Shown: positions 36,314 to 45,550 of the stretch, piece after piece | Numbering within the stretch: position 1 is the stretch's first letter | Layout of the letters: each line of letters opens with the position of its first letter | Assembly: GCA_012031145.1 (NCBI GenBank) | Contig: JAAUUH010000008.1 | Coordinates: 1 to 50,850 of the forward strand | DNA from: Oscillatoriales cyanobacterium SM2_2_1 | GTDB taxonomy: Bacteria; Cyanobacteriota; Cyanobacteriia; Pseudanabaenales; Pseudanabaenaceae | Direction: 5' to 3' | Length of the DNA stretch: 50,850 nt | The notes under the pieces: model-generated | What the model saw: the letters and a program-made list of their open reading frames with translations, nothing else | Database searches by the model: none | Told to the model about the DNA's origin: nothing | Translations under genes and position numbers: made by a program

Positions 36314-37103
36314 AGTGCTCAATCTGGGCGAAAAAACTGTCCGTAGTTGGCGGTGACGTCCCAAAACCCTCTCCGAGGCGCAACCAATATTCCTGGTTGC
36401 CCGTCCGTCCCGTGATCGGCGAGGGAACCATGCCGCCATAACTCCAGCCTTGGGCGATCGCGGTGGTCAAAACCTGGGACAGCACTTGGGCATGGACATG
36501 GCGATCGCGCACCAGTCCGTGCTTGCCCACTGCCTCCCGGCCCGCCTCAAACTGGGGTTTAACCAGGCACAGGCTTTCCCGGGGCGATTGCAATAAATGC
36601 CAAAGGTTGGGCAAAATTTTGGTCAGGGAAATAAACGACAAATCCAGCACTGCTAAATCGGGCAGCGGGTTTTCACTGCCATACAATTCCGCCGCCGTTA
36701 AATAACGAAGGTTGGTGCGTTCCCGCAATACCACCCGTGGGTCAGAGCGAATTTCCCAGGCTACTTGCCCATAGCCCACATCGATGCCATAGACCCGCAT
36801 GGCCCCCCCTTGGAGGAGCAAATCCGTAAATCCCCCCGTGGAAATGCCACCGTCTAGGGCCACGCGACCAGCGATCGCCACCTGAAATTGGGCGATCGCC
36901 CCTGCCAACTTTTCCCCACCTCGGGACACATAGGGTGCTTTTTGGTGCACTACAATTTCCACGTTGCTGGCAATTTCTGTTCCCGGCTTATCCAATACCT
37001 GCCGATCCACCTGCACCCAGCCCGCCCGAATCCACTTCTGCGCCTGTTCACGGGTAGGCGCGAGTCCCAGTTCTACTAATTTTAGATCCAGCCGTTGCTT
37101 CAT
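36282..37103 (-). CDS. tlyA: TlyA-family rRNA 2'-O-ribose methyltransferase
   Basis: A 273-aa protein with an N-terminal S4 RNA-binding domain (KQRLDLKLVELGLAPTREQAQKWIRAGWVQVDR). A FtsJ-like SAM domain follows, with ALDGGISTGGFTDLLLQGGAMRVYGIDVGYGQ and the catalytic-region LDLSFISL. The family methylates 16S and/or 23S rRNA and is also annotated as hemolysin A. It is the first gene of a three-gene overlapping unit with the DUF2459 and SPOR-like genes. Confidence 0.93.
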   Translation of the reverse strand: MKQRLDLKLVELGLAPTREQAQKWIRAGWVQVDRQVLDKPGTEIASNVEIVVHQKAPYVSRGGEKLAGAIAQFQVAIAGRVALDGGISTGGFTDLLLQGGAMRVYGIDVGYGQVAWEIRSDPRVVLRERTNLRYLTAAELYGSENPLPDLAVLDLSFISLTKILPNLWHLLQSPRESLCLVKPQFEAGREAVGKHGLVRDRHVHAQVLSQVLTTAIAQGWSYGGMVPSPITGRTGNQEYWLRLGEGFGTSPPTTDSFFAQIEHYGPNPNAQNL

Positions 37104-37215
37104 GGATTTTTAAGGAACGTGGTTTTATTATCCTTGGCGATCGCCCACGGTTGGTGCTAAAGTCACTGCCAAAATTCCTTCCTCACCATTTCCTCACTAT
37201 TTCCTCACCATCAAG

Positions 37216-37767
37216 ATGCAAACGAAAGCTAGTCAACCCACCTCCGCGCCGCGATCACCCTCCGTGCCCATGGCCGTTTATCGCGAACTTTCCGCCGAAT
37301 TGCAATCAACCCGTGCCAAGCTGGCCCTGATGGAGATTCAAAACGAGCAGTTACTCCAGCAGAACCAGAAGTTGATCGCCGAGGTGGAACCCATCCTCCA
37401 AGCCAGCCAAAAAATTCAACAGGTGCTCAATCCCCTCGTGCCGGCTGAACCCGCTGACCTCCCCCCCACCGCGCCATCGGCACCCGTAGCCACCGCCCCC
37501 GAACCGAAGGTAGCCCCCACCAGCCTTCAAGCCACTGTTGCTGCTATGCAGCCCCAAGTTGTGCCTGCACCTAAGGAGAAAAAAACCGAAAAGCACCCCG
37601 ATAAACATAAACCCATCGCCACCATACCCCAGCCCCAACCCCGGACTGATACTCCAGAATCGGGCAGCCTATCGGGGGGCTGGCTGCTGCTCACCATGAT
37701 CCTCGTTATTGTGACTTCCTTTGGGGCTGGCTATCTATTAATGCGCCCTCTGATCAGTCAGCGCTAG
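37216..37767 (+). CDS. Conserved hypothetical: coiled coil, Pro-rich linker, C-terminal membrane helix
   Basis: 183 aa. Residues about 20-70 form a coiled coil (YRELSAELQSTRAKLALMEIQNEQLLQQNQKLI). A Pro/Ala/Lys-rich linker (about 75-150) follows, then a single C-terminal transmembrane helix (about 153-178, GGWLLLTMILVIVTSFGAGYLLM). This is a tail-anchored layout with the bulk in the cytoplasm. No family name is recognised. The next gene starts 43 bases later. Confidence 0.78.
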   Translation: MQTKASQPTSAPRSPSVPMAVYRELSAELQSTRAKLALMEIQNEQLLQQNQKLIAEVEPILQASQKIQQVLNPLVPAEPADLPPTAPSAPVATAPEPKVAPTSLQATVAAMQPQVVPAPKEKKTEKHPDKHKPIATIPQPQPRTDTPESGSLSGGWLLLTMILVIVTSFGAGYLLMRPLISQR

Positions 37768-37809
37768 AATTTATCGGATTAAATTGGATTGAATCCCACC
37801 GGCCCATCT

Positions 37810-38310
37810 ATGACTTGGACTTTTGAAGGGGCGATCGCCCATACCCAAGAACTTTTGTCCCAACCGCGACCAGATGGCGAATTTGCTGCCGCTGTCTCTG
37901 CACTTCTCACTGATACCAACGGTGCTCGGGGTTTTTGGGTTGCTTTCCTCACTGGCGAAGGGGCAATCGCCGACCAAGAACATCCAACCCTACGTCAAGT
38001 ACTGGCCCACGCACCCCTGCCCGCCTTGGAACTTTTGGTTAAAAACCTAGCTATGTCCACCGCTATGGCTCTCACCCACCGCCGCCAAGGGAACGAAGCC
38101 CAAGCCCAGAGCTCCGAACGGGTGGCCCGGCGATCGCGCTTCTGGTTGCAGCCCCTCCACCCACGCACCCACGCCCTCACCCACGCCCTAGTCTACTCCG
38201 CCCGAACAGGTACTGGCGACTATGCCGAATTTCTGACCAAGTGGGGCTATGACCAAGAGCAACGGCAGGCGATCGCCGAATGCTTTGATGACAACGGCAC
38301 CGTGATCTAA
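37810..38310 (+). CDS. Conserved cyanobacterial hypothetical protein
   Basis: 166 aa from ATG 37810 (MTWTFEGAIAHTQELLSQP). A mostly helical soluble protein with segments NGARGFWVAFLTGE, LELLVKNLAMSTAMALTHRRQG and LIYS-type ending ARTGTGDYAEFLTKWGYDQEQRQAIAEC. No catalytic motif is evident and I do not recognise the family. It is probably co-transcribed with the preceding membrane protein. Confidence 0.78.
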   Translation: MTWTFEGAIAHTQELLSQPRPDGEFAAAVSALLTDTNGARGFWVAFLTGEGAIADQEHPTLRQVLAHAPLPALELLVKNLAMSTAMALTHRRQGNEAQAQSSERVARRSRFWLQPLHPRTHALTHALVYSARTGTGDYAEFLTKWGYDQEQRQAIAECFDDNGTVI

Positions 38311-38505
38311 GCAGCACTTATTTAGCTGGCAAATGGTTTCATGGCAAGGCTTCTAGCTGGAATTTAACGACGCGCCCTCGGGCTCCGCTTCCGGCTCGGA
38401 GGAGAAAATAATGAAAATTTGCTTCCCATCGATGGCCGGACTAGGTTTCAGGAAGACCACCCCAAGAATTGGCAGGCTTGGCCCAGAACTTGCAGAACCG
38501 TGAAC

Positions 38506-39326
38506 CTAGGACATCCACCGACGAAACCAAGCCACTGACTCCTGCCAACCCTGTTCAGCAGTGGCGCGATCATAGCTAGGGCGATAATCGGCATGGAAGG
38601 CGTGCCCAACATTGGGATAGAGCATGATTTTAGAAGTTGTGCCCACCAGCTTCGCTTGCATTTGGGCAACGGTGTCATTAGGAATGCCCGTGTCGCGATC
38701 GCCATAAAGCCCTAACACTGGGCAACGCAATTGGGTCGCCACATCCAGGGGATGGCGGGGTTGACGCGCACTAGACTCTCCCACCAGACGGCCATACCAA
38801 GCAACCCCAGCTCTAATATCGGAGCGATGGGCCGCATAGAGCCAAGTGATCCGCCCGCCCCAGCAAAAGCCAGTAATGCCGAGTGCCTGAGGATTACCGC
38901 CGTTGACCTTAGCCCAATCTACGGTGGCATCGAGATCGCCCATCACCTGGGCATCGGGCACTTGGGCGACGATCGCCCGAATCGCATCAATGCTGGTCTC
39001 TTGGGTAACGGCTCCTTGGCGAAGGAAGAAATCGGGGGCGATCGCCAAGTAGCCAAGTTTGGCCAGACGGCGGCAGATGTCCTGAATGTAGGCATGAACG
39101 CCAAAAATTTCCGAGACTACTAGGATCGTCGGCAGGTTTTGCCGCCCTAGGGGTTGGGCCCGGTAGGCTGGGATCGGCGATCGCCCGTAGGAATCACCAC
39201 TGTTCCAGCGCTCAGCCCCGCCGTATCAGTGACAATCGTGGTTGCGGATACGGGAGAAACGGCCGCGGCGAAGGCTCCAGACAGTCCGGCGATCGCCACA
39301 AATTGTCGTCTTGAAAGGGATGTCAT
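38506..39326 (-). CDS. Tat-exported dienelactone hydrolase family protein (one frameshift)
   Basis: An alpha/beta hydrolase with nucleophile Cys in ITGFCWGGRI, Asp in LGLYGDRD and His in NVGHAFHADYRP, the dienelactone hydrolase triad. The uninterrupted frame begins well inside the protein. Reading upstream through LPTILVVSEIFGVHAYIQ reaches a twin-arginine signal, MTSLSRRQFVAIAGLSGAFAAA, whose ATG is at 39326. The two parts join if one base is added to the C4 run at 39216-39219 (plus strand), giving a 273-aa exported enzyme. The substrate is unknown. Confidence 0.83.
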
Positions 39327-39595
39327 GTTCTGTTCTCTACTCTGCCTTGAAATGAATGGAGGATCGCTCCAATGCCCATTCTAAGGTCACGTTCGACTGT
39401 GGTTTGCTTCCGGTCGAGTATTTCACCTTTACCCTCCAATCTTTGAGCTTTAGGAGCAACCATTCATCAGTAGGGTACCCCGCGATCGCCCTTCGCGAAC
39501 CAAACCTTGGGACATTATGGGGTGGATAGCACTATTCGGTTCCATTTGGTAAGGTAAGCGTACCCGCACCCCGTAGCACGTTCCCACAGCAGTCC

Positions 39596-40317
39596 ATGAG
39601 AATCGCGCCTTTTCCTGGTATCAGCGCCACTGTTGCCGCCCTGACTACCGCTGCCGTAACAGCCGCTCCCGTCCATGCCCTAAGCTTGCTGACCAACCTG
39701 GATCCGGAGCCTAATGACGCTGGCATAGCTGGTATTCCCATCAACTCAAGCTCAGCCAGTGGTCAACAAGTCGCCGTAGGGTTTGACTTGTCCGCGGCAG
39801 CGACTACGTTATCGAAGGTATTGACTTGTTGCTGGAACGTTACAACACCACAGACGGAGATGCAGCCCTGCTGCAAATCTATGAAGACACTGCCCCACTT
39901 AACAGCAGCAATCCCAACGGAGCAACGTTGCGGTTTCTACCCTTCAACAATCCCGCTTCGAATTCCAATGCTATTGATACATTCACCTTTAGTCCCAACT
40001 CTGCGTTCATCTTCAGGGCCAACACCCGCTATTGGCTGTTGCTGGATGCTACGGCAGGGGATTTTTTTTGGCGTTTCGATAGTAAGTCCTATGCCTCTGA
40101 TGTTGGCGTGACTGCACTCCGCAGAGCTGTTTTCAGCTCTAATAATGGGGCGTCTTACACTGAGTTTGGTCCTGAATTCCGCCCCCGCCTTAGGATTCGA
40201 GCCGTTTCCTTTACCTTTGATGGCGGCTTGGGGTTGGGTGCCGTTATGGGTCTGGGGTGGCTGGGCATCCGCCGAAAAACAGCAGTCAAGGCTTCCGCCT
40301 CCTGCGATGTGGGTTAA
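39596..40317 (+). CDS. Exported PEP-CTERM/PFE-CTERM-like protein (one frameshift)
   Basis: An N-terminal signal peptide (MRIAPFPGISATVAALTTAAVTAAPVHA) leads to a choice-of-anchor-type beta domain with QQVAVGFDLS...SDYVIEGIDLLLERYN and RANTRYWLLLDATAG. The C-terminal SFTFDGGLGLGAVMGLGWLGIRRK is a hydrophobic helix plus basic tail, like PEP-CTERM-class sorting signals. The frame changes near residue 66. Adding one C to the CC at 39792-39793 joins both halves into 240 aa. Such proteins are exosortase substrates placed on the cell surface or in exopolysaccharide. Confidence 0.78.
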
Positions 40318-40497
40318 GTCATTTCTATGTTTCGTTTCTATGTTTCGTTAATGTTCGCCCTAAGTTGCGTTTGACTGAGTTGAGCTCAAAGGTTAAACAT
40401 TCCACTCTTTTTCTTCAGCCTTCGAGCTTTGCGGTGCAACCTCCGAGTCGCACAGGCAGTTCACTGACAGGGAGTCATCCTACGCTATACTCCCGCC
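40318..40497. other. Intergenic region with a 13-base direct repeat
   Basis: Contains TTTCTATGTTTCG twice in tandem (about 40321-40346) and the leader of the Rpn gene. The leader's sequence ACAGGCAGTTCACTGACAGGGAGTC is repeated downstream at 41410. No promoter could be assigned with confidence. Confidence 0.4.
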
Positions 40498-41334
40498 ATG
40501 CGCACCGACTCCATCTTCTATGACCTCTTCCAATCCTTCCACACCCTGCTGTTCGAATTGGTCGGTCTACCCCCCGAAACCGCAGAGGGCTATCAATTCA
40601 TCTCCGTCGAAGTAAAGGAAAAAGCATTTCGCTTCGATGGTCTCTTCCTTCCCGACACCGCCGACAAATTTCTTTGGTTTGTGGAAGTGCAATTCCAGAA
40701 ACGCGATAAATTCTACGGAGAGCTATTCACCGAAATATTCATTTATCTCAACCAATACCAACCCGTGCAGGATTGGCGAGCAGCCGTTTTGTTTCCCTGC
40801 CGGCAGATAGAACCCGAACGTTCTATCCACTACGAAGGGTTGTTCTCCAAAGTCGTGGCAGTGTACATGGATGAACTGGTCGAGAATGACCGCAGCAGCA
40901 TCGGACTGGTGAACTTAATTCTGTCCAACAAAGAAGCAGCGATCCCCCTGGCCCAGCGCTTGGTCACCAACAATCCCCTAATGTTAGAATTTGTGGAAAC
41001 CATATTGGTGTATAAGTTTAAGGAACTGGGTAGGGAGGCAATTCAAGCGATGTTCACGATATCGGATTTGAAGCAAACACAGTTTTATCGTGAGACGCGA
41101 GAGGAGGCGCTCATGGAAGGTCGCCAAGAGGGTCGCCAAGAAGGATGGCAAGAGGGTCGCCAAGAAGGAGAATCACGTCTCCTAATGCGGCAACTGACCC
41201 GACGCTTTGGACAAATTCCATCGGCGATCGCCTCTCAAATCCCTACTCTGCCCTTGGAACAAATGGAGGAGTTAGGGGAAGCCTTACTGGAGTTTCAGTC
41301 AATTCAGGATTTAGAAGCTTGGTTCCTGACCTGA
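40498..41334 (+). CDS. Rpn-family putative nuclease (DUF2887 plus DUF4351)
   Basis: A 278-aa member of the PD-(D/E)XK Rpn/transposase-like family that is greatly expanded in cyanobacteria. The N-terminal DUF2887 domain has FRFDGLFLP and FVEVQFQKRDKFYGEL with the predicted catalytic Asp, Glu and Gln/Lys. A repeat tract (GRQEGRQEGWQEGRQEG, about 205-222) links to a DUF4351 helix domain (LLMRQLTRRFGQIP...LEAWF). Relatives promote RecA-independent recombination; a defence role is possible. The 3' end is followed by decayed copies of its own stop region and of its 5' end. Confidence 0.88.
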   Translation: MRTDSIFYDLFQSFHTLLFELVGLPPETAEGYQFISVEVKEKAFRFDGLFLPDTADKFLWFVEVQFQKRDKFYGELFTEIFIYLNQYQPVQDWRAAVLFPCRQIEPERSIHYEGLFSKVVAVYMDELVENDRSSIGLVNLILSNKEAAIPLAQRLVTNNPLMLEFVETILVYKFKELGREAIQAMFTISDLKQTQFYRETREEALMEGRQEGRQEGWQEGRQEGESRLLMRQLTRRFGQIPSAIASQIPTLPLEQMEELGEALLEFQSIQDLEAWFLT

Positions 41335-41384
41335 CTAAAATTGGCTCTTGACCTGACTAGAATTGGTTCCTGACCTGGCTAAAT
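41319..41384 (+). repeat. Three 22-base tandem repeats over the Rpn stop codon
   Basis: Units at 41319-41340, 41341-41362 and 41363-41384, consensus TTGGTTCCTGACCTGACTARAA, with one to three differences each. The first unit encodes the last residues WFLT and the TGA of the Rpn gene, so its 3' end has been triplicated. Confidence 0.8.
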
Positions 41385-41409
41385 AGATGAACTCCTGAAC
41401 TCTAACCTG

Positions 41410-41560
41410 CACAGGCAATTCACCGACAGGGAGTCAAACATCCTACGCTATCTCTTCCAATCCTTCCCCATCGTGCTTTTCGAGTTGGGCGACTCGCCCC
41501 CGAAACCACAGAGGGCGATCTATTCATCTCCGTCGAAGTAAAGGAAAAAGCATTTCGCTA
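41410..41560 (+). pseudogene. Decayed duplicate of the Rpn gene 5' end
   Basis: Aligns with 40451-40632 across leader and first codons. Shared blocks include ACAGGCARTTCACYGACAGG, CTCTTCCAATCCTTCC and the last 37 bases TTCATCTCCGTCGAAGTAAAG...CATTTCGCT. The start codon and about 30 bases are deleted and the frame is broken. It ends at the convergent DUF1517 stop. Confidence 0.85.
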
Positions 41561-41561
41561 A

Positions 41562-42557
41562 CTAGACGTGCAGCAAGTCGGGATAAACCGTCAGCAGCTC
41601 AGTGGCCGTAAGAGTATAGGCCGTTGATTGGGGTTCCCACAGCACTTCAACTGCCAATAGGTCATCGTTAGCAATTGCTCCCAAAACCGACAAGGACTGG
41701 CGCAGTTCTTCGGCGGTGCGCACTTTGGCGGGGAGCGATCGCAAGCTGAGGCGCGAAGATGCCGCCATGATTGTGACCACAATGTATTCACTTGGGTCGT
41801 CCAGATCGCTGGAAACTAGCACCCCATTCCCTTGAGCTTGGCGACGAATGCCATCACGGTTGCTGATCACTTCGGCGGTGAGTTTGCTGCGCTCGGTCAT
41901 GGTCAGGCGATTGAAGCACGATTCTGCCTGACTGAAGGGAGCCTCCTCCTTGGCGCTGCTCACGTAGGCCCAATATTCTGGGTGGCGGGCTACGGAGAGG
42001 GTAGTTTCTCGCAGCAACAGAGCGAGTCCGCTATTGGTGTTGGTATCTGCCAATTCACTGAGGCGATTGAGGTCGGCTTGGAGCGATCGCGCTGAAGCCA
42101 GTAACCCCACCTGCACCTTGGCCACCGTCACCTGTTCTTCCCCGGTGGTGATGCCCTGCCCCCGAAAAAACTGGAGCACAGACCCGGCGATCGCCATCAG
42201 TACCAACAGGCTCAGCAACCCACCGCCAAAACCGAAGCTAGGCAAGAAAAAGAAACTACCGCCGCCCCAGAAGGGAACCCAAGGCGCAGGACTGTAGTAG
42301 GAATTGTAATTGTTGTAAACATTCGTGCGGCTAGAACGTCCGACCGAGGGGCTAGATCGGCGCACCGGATTGCTGCGGGTCACGGGCGATCGCCGGAATG
42401 AGCTCCCCCCCATGCTGCCACTGCCCCGTTTTGCCAAAGCGTGCTCAGGATGACCCAGCCATACTCCCAAGCCCACCATAGCGACCAATACCCAAGCGGT
42501 CAGGCGGGACAGGAACGGAAAGAAGGAAGTACCAAGGTTTTGCCAAAGATTTTTCAT
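41562..42557 (-). CDS. DUF1517 family membrane protein
   Basis: 331 aa from Met at 42557 (MKNLWQNLG). An N-terminal hydrophobic segment (about 15-35) is followed by a low-complexity Ser/Arg/Gly stretch (RGSGSMGGSSFRRSPVTRSNPVRRSSP). A second hydrophobic region rich in Phe/Gly (FFFLPSFGFGGGLLSLLVLMAIAGSVLQF, about 100-135) comes before a soluble C-terminal domain with VAKVQVGLLASARSLQADL and YIVVTIMAASS. This is the cyanobacterial/plastid DUF1517 layout. The function is unknown, with a thylakoid or envelope location likely. Confidence 0.85.
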   Translation of the reverse strand: MKNLWQNLGTSFFPFLSRLTAWVLVAMVGLGVWLGHPEHALAKRGSGSMGGSSFRRSPVTRSNPVRRSSPSVGRSSRTNVYNNYNSYYSPAPWVPFWGGGSFFFLPSFGFGGGLLSLLVLMAIAGSVLQFFRGQGITTGEEQVTVAKVQVGLLASARSLQADLNRLSELADTNTNSGLALLLRETTLSVARHPEYWAYVSSAKEEAPFSQAESCFNRLTMTERSKLTAEVISNRDGIRRQAQGNGVLVSSDLDDPSEYIVVTIMAASSRLSLRSLPAKVRTAEELRQSLSVLGAIANDDLLAVEVLWEPQSTAYTLTATELLTVYPDLLHV

Positions 42558-42685
42558 AGCACCAATCTTGAATTGCACATTGTTTAGAATCATATCTAGG
42601 ATCATAGCCCGATCATAGGGGGCACGGCTCACGGCGAGTTCGGGAAACATGGCATACTTTTAACATTCTTGCCGACACCGAACCC

Positions 42686-45547
42686 ATGACTGCTCAGGAT
42701 CTTTCAGCTTCTGCCCCCGATTATAAAGATACGGTAAACCTCCCCCAGACCACCTTTCCGATGCGGGCTAATGCGGTGGAGCGAGAGCCACAAATTCAGC
42801 AGTTTTGGGCAGAGCAAAAAATTTATGAACAGGCTTCCCAGGGCAACCCCAGGGAACTCTTTGTGTTGCATGACGGGCCGCCCTATGCCAACGGCACCCT
42901 TCACATGGGCCATGCGCTAAATAAAATTCTTAAGGATATTATCAATCGCTATCACTTGCTCCAGGGGCGAAAGGTTCGCTACGTCCTAGGTTGGGACTGC
43001 CACGGACTGCCTATCGAGCTAAAGATGCTCCAAAACCTCAAAACCGAGGAACGCCAAGCCCTTACCCCCCTCGATCTGCGCCACCGTGCCCATCGCTATG
43101 CCTTGTCCATTATTGAGGAACAGGCGACCGGATTTCAGCGCTGGGGGGTCTGGGGAGATTATGACCATGCCTATTACACCCTTAAGCCGGAGTATGAAGC
43201 GGCCCAAATCGGCATCTTTGGGCAAATGGCACTCCAGGGCTACATCTATCGGGGGTTTAAGCCGGTCTATTGGTCGCCCAGTTCCCAGACGGCGCTAGCG
43301 GAGGCGGAATTGGAATATCCCGAAGGGCACACCTCCCGTAGCATTTATGTGGCCTTTCCCGTGGAACGGGTGGGCGATCGCCTAGCTCCTTTGTTGTCCG
43401 AACTACTGATGCCCCACCTCTCGGCCCTGATTTGGACCACGACCCCTTGGACTATTCCCGCCAATTTGGCAGTGTGTGTCAATCCGGGACTGACCTATGC
43501 CATTGCCCGGTCTGGAGACCAGTCCTATATCCTTGCCGCAGATTTATTGAAAAACCTTGAGGATGTGTTGGGGCGATCGCTGGAACTGGTGCTCACCTTT
43601 AGGGGTGAGGCATTGGAGCATACCCAGTGCCACCATCCCCTCTATGACCGCATCAGTCCCATTATTTTGGGTGGGCATGTCACCGCAGAATCGGGTACGG
43701 GACTAGTGCACACCGCTCCCGGCCATGGTCAGGATGATTTTTTGGTCGGCAAGAAGTACAACTTAGGGCTGCTCTCGCCAGTGGATGGACTGGGAAATTT
43801 CACCGCTGAGGCCGGCGACTTTGCGGGGTTAAATGTCCTAAAGGACGGGAACGACGCCGTGGTGGCTGCCTTGGCGGCGACGGGCTATCTGCTCAAAGAA
43901 CAGCCCTATGTCCATAAATATCCCTACGATTGGCGTACCAAAAAGCCGGTCATTCTGCGGGCTACGGAGCAATGGTTTGCCTCCATTGATGGCTTCCGAG
44001 AAGCAGCTCTTAGGGCCATTCAAGGCGTGCACTGGATTCCAGCATCGGGGATTAACCGGATGACAGCCATGGTGCAGGAGCGCTCCGACTGGTGTATTTC
44101 CCGTCAACGGGCTTGGGGCGTGCCCATTCCTGTGTTTTACGACCGCCATACCCGTGCCCCCCTGCTATCCCAAGAAACCATTGCCCATATTCAAGCGCTG
44201 ATCCGCGATCGCGGCTCCAATGTCTGGTGGGAACTCACCGAGACCGAATTATTGCCCCCTTCCCTCCAGGGAGAGGCGGATCGCTACATCAAAGGCATCG
44301 ACACTATGGATGTGTGGTTTGACTCCGGCTCCTCCTGGGCAGCGGTTCTGGGCGGTCACATCACCCCCTATCCCCTCCAATTCCCGGCGGATATGTACCT
44401 CGAAGGCTCCGACCAGCATCGCGGTTGGTTCCAGTCCTCCCTTCTCACCAGTGTTGCCACCCAGGGCTGCGCCCCCTACAAAACCGTGCTCACCCATGGC
44501 TTTGTGCTAGATGAGAAGGGGCAAAAAATGAGCAAGTCCCTCGGCAATATAGTGGATCCCATGGTGGTGATCAACGGCGGCAAAAATCTGCAACAGGAGC
44601 CGGCCTACGGGGCTGATGTTATGCGGCTTTGGGCTAGCAGCGTAGACTACTGTGGCGATGTGCCCGTCGGCAAGAATATTCTTAACCAGACTGCCGATGT
44701 CAGTCGCAAGATTCGCAATACGGTACGGTTTCTCCTCAGCAATCTCTACGACTTTGACCCCCAAGTCTGCACTTTGCCCTACGGTGACCTACCCGAGTTG
44801 GATCGCTATCTCCTCCATTTGCTCTACGAGATCGGCAAAGATATTGACCGCGCCTACCAACAGTTTCAGTTCTTCCAGTTTTTTCAGACAATGCAGAATT
44901 TCTGTACGGTCGATTTGTCAAATTTTTACCTCGATGTTGCTAAGGATCGGCTGTACATCAGTGCGGCCGCCAGTTCCCGGCGGCGCAGTTGCCAGACGGT
45001 GCTTTACCACTGTTTGGAGTTTCTAGTGCGGGCGATCGCCCCGGTGTTGTGCCACACGGCAGAGGATATTTGGCAGCACATTCCCTACACTAAACCCCAG
45101 TTGTCGGTATTTCAGGCGGGTTGGTATGCCCTCGATTCCCAATGGCATCAACCCGAGCTGGCCCAGCGGTGGCAGCAACTGCGGCAGGTGCGAACCGAGG
45201 TGAACCGGGTTTTAGAGGTGGCACGAATGGAAAAGCTGATCGGCTCATCTCTCGATGCTCAGGTATATCTGGCGATCGCCCCCGATCACTCCCTCGCCCC
45301 CATCCTGTCCTCTTTTGTCCCAGAGCTTCGCTACTTGCTCATCACCTCTCAAGTGACGCTCGGCCCTGCCCTTCCCACCGGATTGACCGCCACCTCAACC
45401 ACCAGCGATGGGCTTGGAATCGGCGTTGCTCCTGCTGCGGGAACAAAATGTCACCGCTGCTGGAACTATGCCACCACCGTCGGAGAAGATACCGACCATC
45501 CCCACCTGTGCGATCGCTGTGTTGGGGCCTTGGGGGGCACGTTTTAG
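42686..45547 (+). CDS. ileS: Isoleucyl-tRNA synthetase
   Basis: A 953-aa class Ia synthetase. The HIGH-type motif is HMGH at 73-76 and KMSKS lies at about 614-618. The CP1 editing domain contains TTPWTIPANLAVCVNP and GTGLVHTAPGHGQDDF. The C-terminal zinc ribbon has KCHRCWNY and LCDRC. Full length, bacterial type. The next gene starts three bases after the stop. Confidence 0.97.
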   Translation: MTAQDLSASAPDYKDTVNLPQTTFPMRANAVEREPQIQQFWAEQKIYEQASQGNPRELFVLHDGPPYANGTLHMGHALNKILKDIINRYHLLQGRKVRYVLGWDCHGLPIELKMLQNLKTEERQALTPLDLRHRAHRYALSIIEEQATGFQRWGVWGDYDHAYYTLKPEYEAAQIGIFGQMALQGYIYRGFKPVYWSPSSQTALAEAELEYPEGHTSRSIYVAFPVERVGDRLAPLLSELLMPHLSALIWTTTPWTIPANLAVCVNPGLTYAIARSGDQSYILAADLLKNLEDVLGRSLELVLTFRGEALEHTQCHHPLYDRISPIILGGHVTAESGTGLVHTAPGHGQDDFLVGKKYNLGLLSPVDGLGNFTAEAGDFAGLNVLKDGNDAVVAALAATGYLLKEQPYVHKYPYDWRTKKPVILRATEQWFASIDGFREAALRAIQGVHWIPASGINRMTAMVQERSDWCISRQRAWGVPIPVFYDRHTRAPLLSQETIAHIQALIRDRGSNVWWELTETELLPPSLQGEADRYIKGIDTMDVWFDSGSSWAAVLGGHITPYPLQFPADMYLEGSDQHRGWFQSSLLTSVATQGCAPYKTVLTHGFVLDEKGQKMSKSLGNIVDPMVVINGGKNLQQEPAYGADVMRLWASSVDYCGDVPVGKNILNQTADVSRKIRNTVRFLLSNLYDFDPQVCTLPYGDLPELDRYLLHLLYEIGKDIDRAYQQFQFFQFFQTMQNFCTVDLSNFYLDVAKDRLYISAAASSRRRSCQTVLYHCLEFLVRAIAPVLCHTAEDIWQHIPYTKPQLSVFQAGWYALDSQWHQPELAQRWQQLRQVRTEVNRVLEVARMEKLIGSSLDAQVYLAIAPDHSLAPILSSFVPELRYLLITSQVTLGPALPTGLTATSTTSDGLGIGVAPAAGTKCHRCWNYATTVGEDTDHPHLCDRCVGALGGTF

Positions 45548-45550
45548 TCC

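Noticed and set aside
40321..40346. CRISPR array from TTTCTATGTTTCG repeats
   Set aside because: Only two short adjacent copies without spacers; no array structure anywhere in the window.
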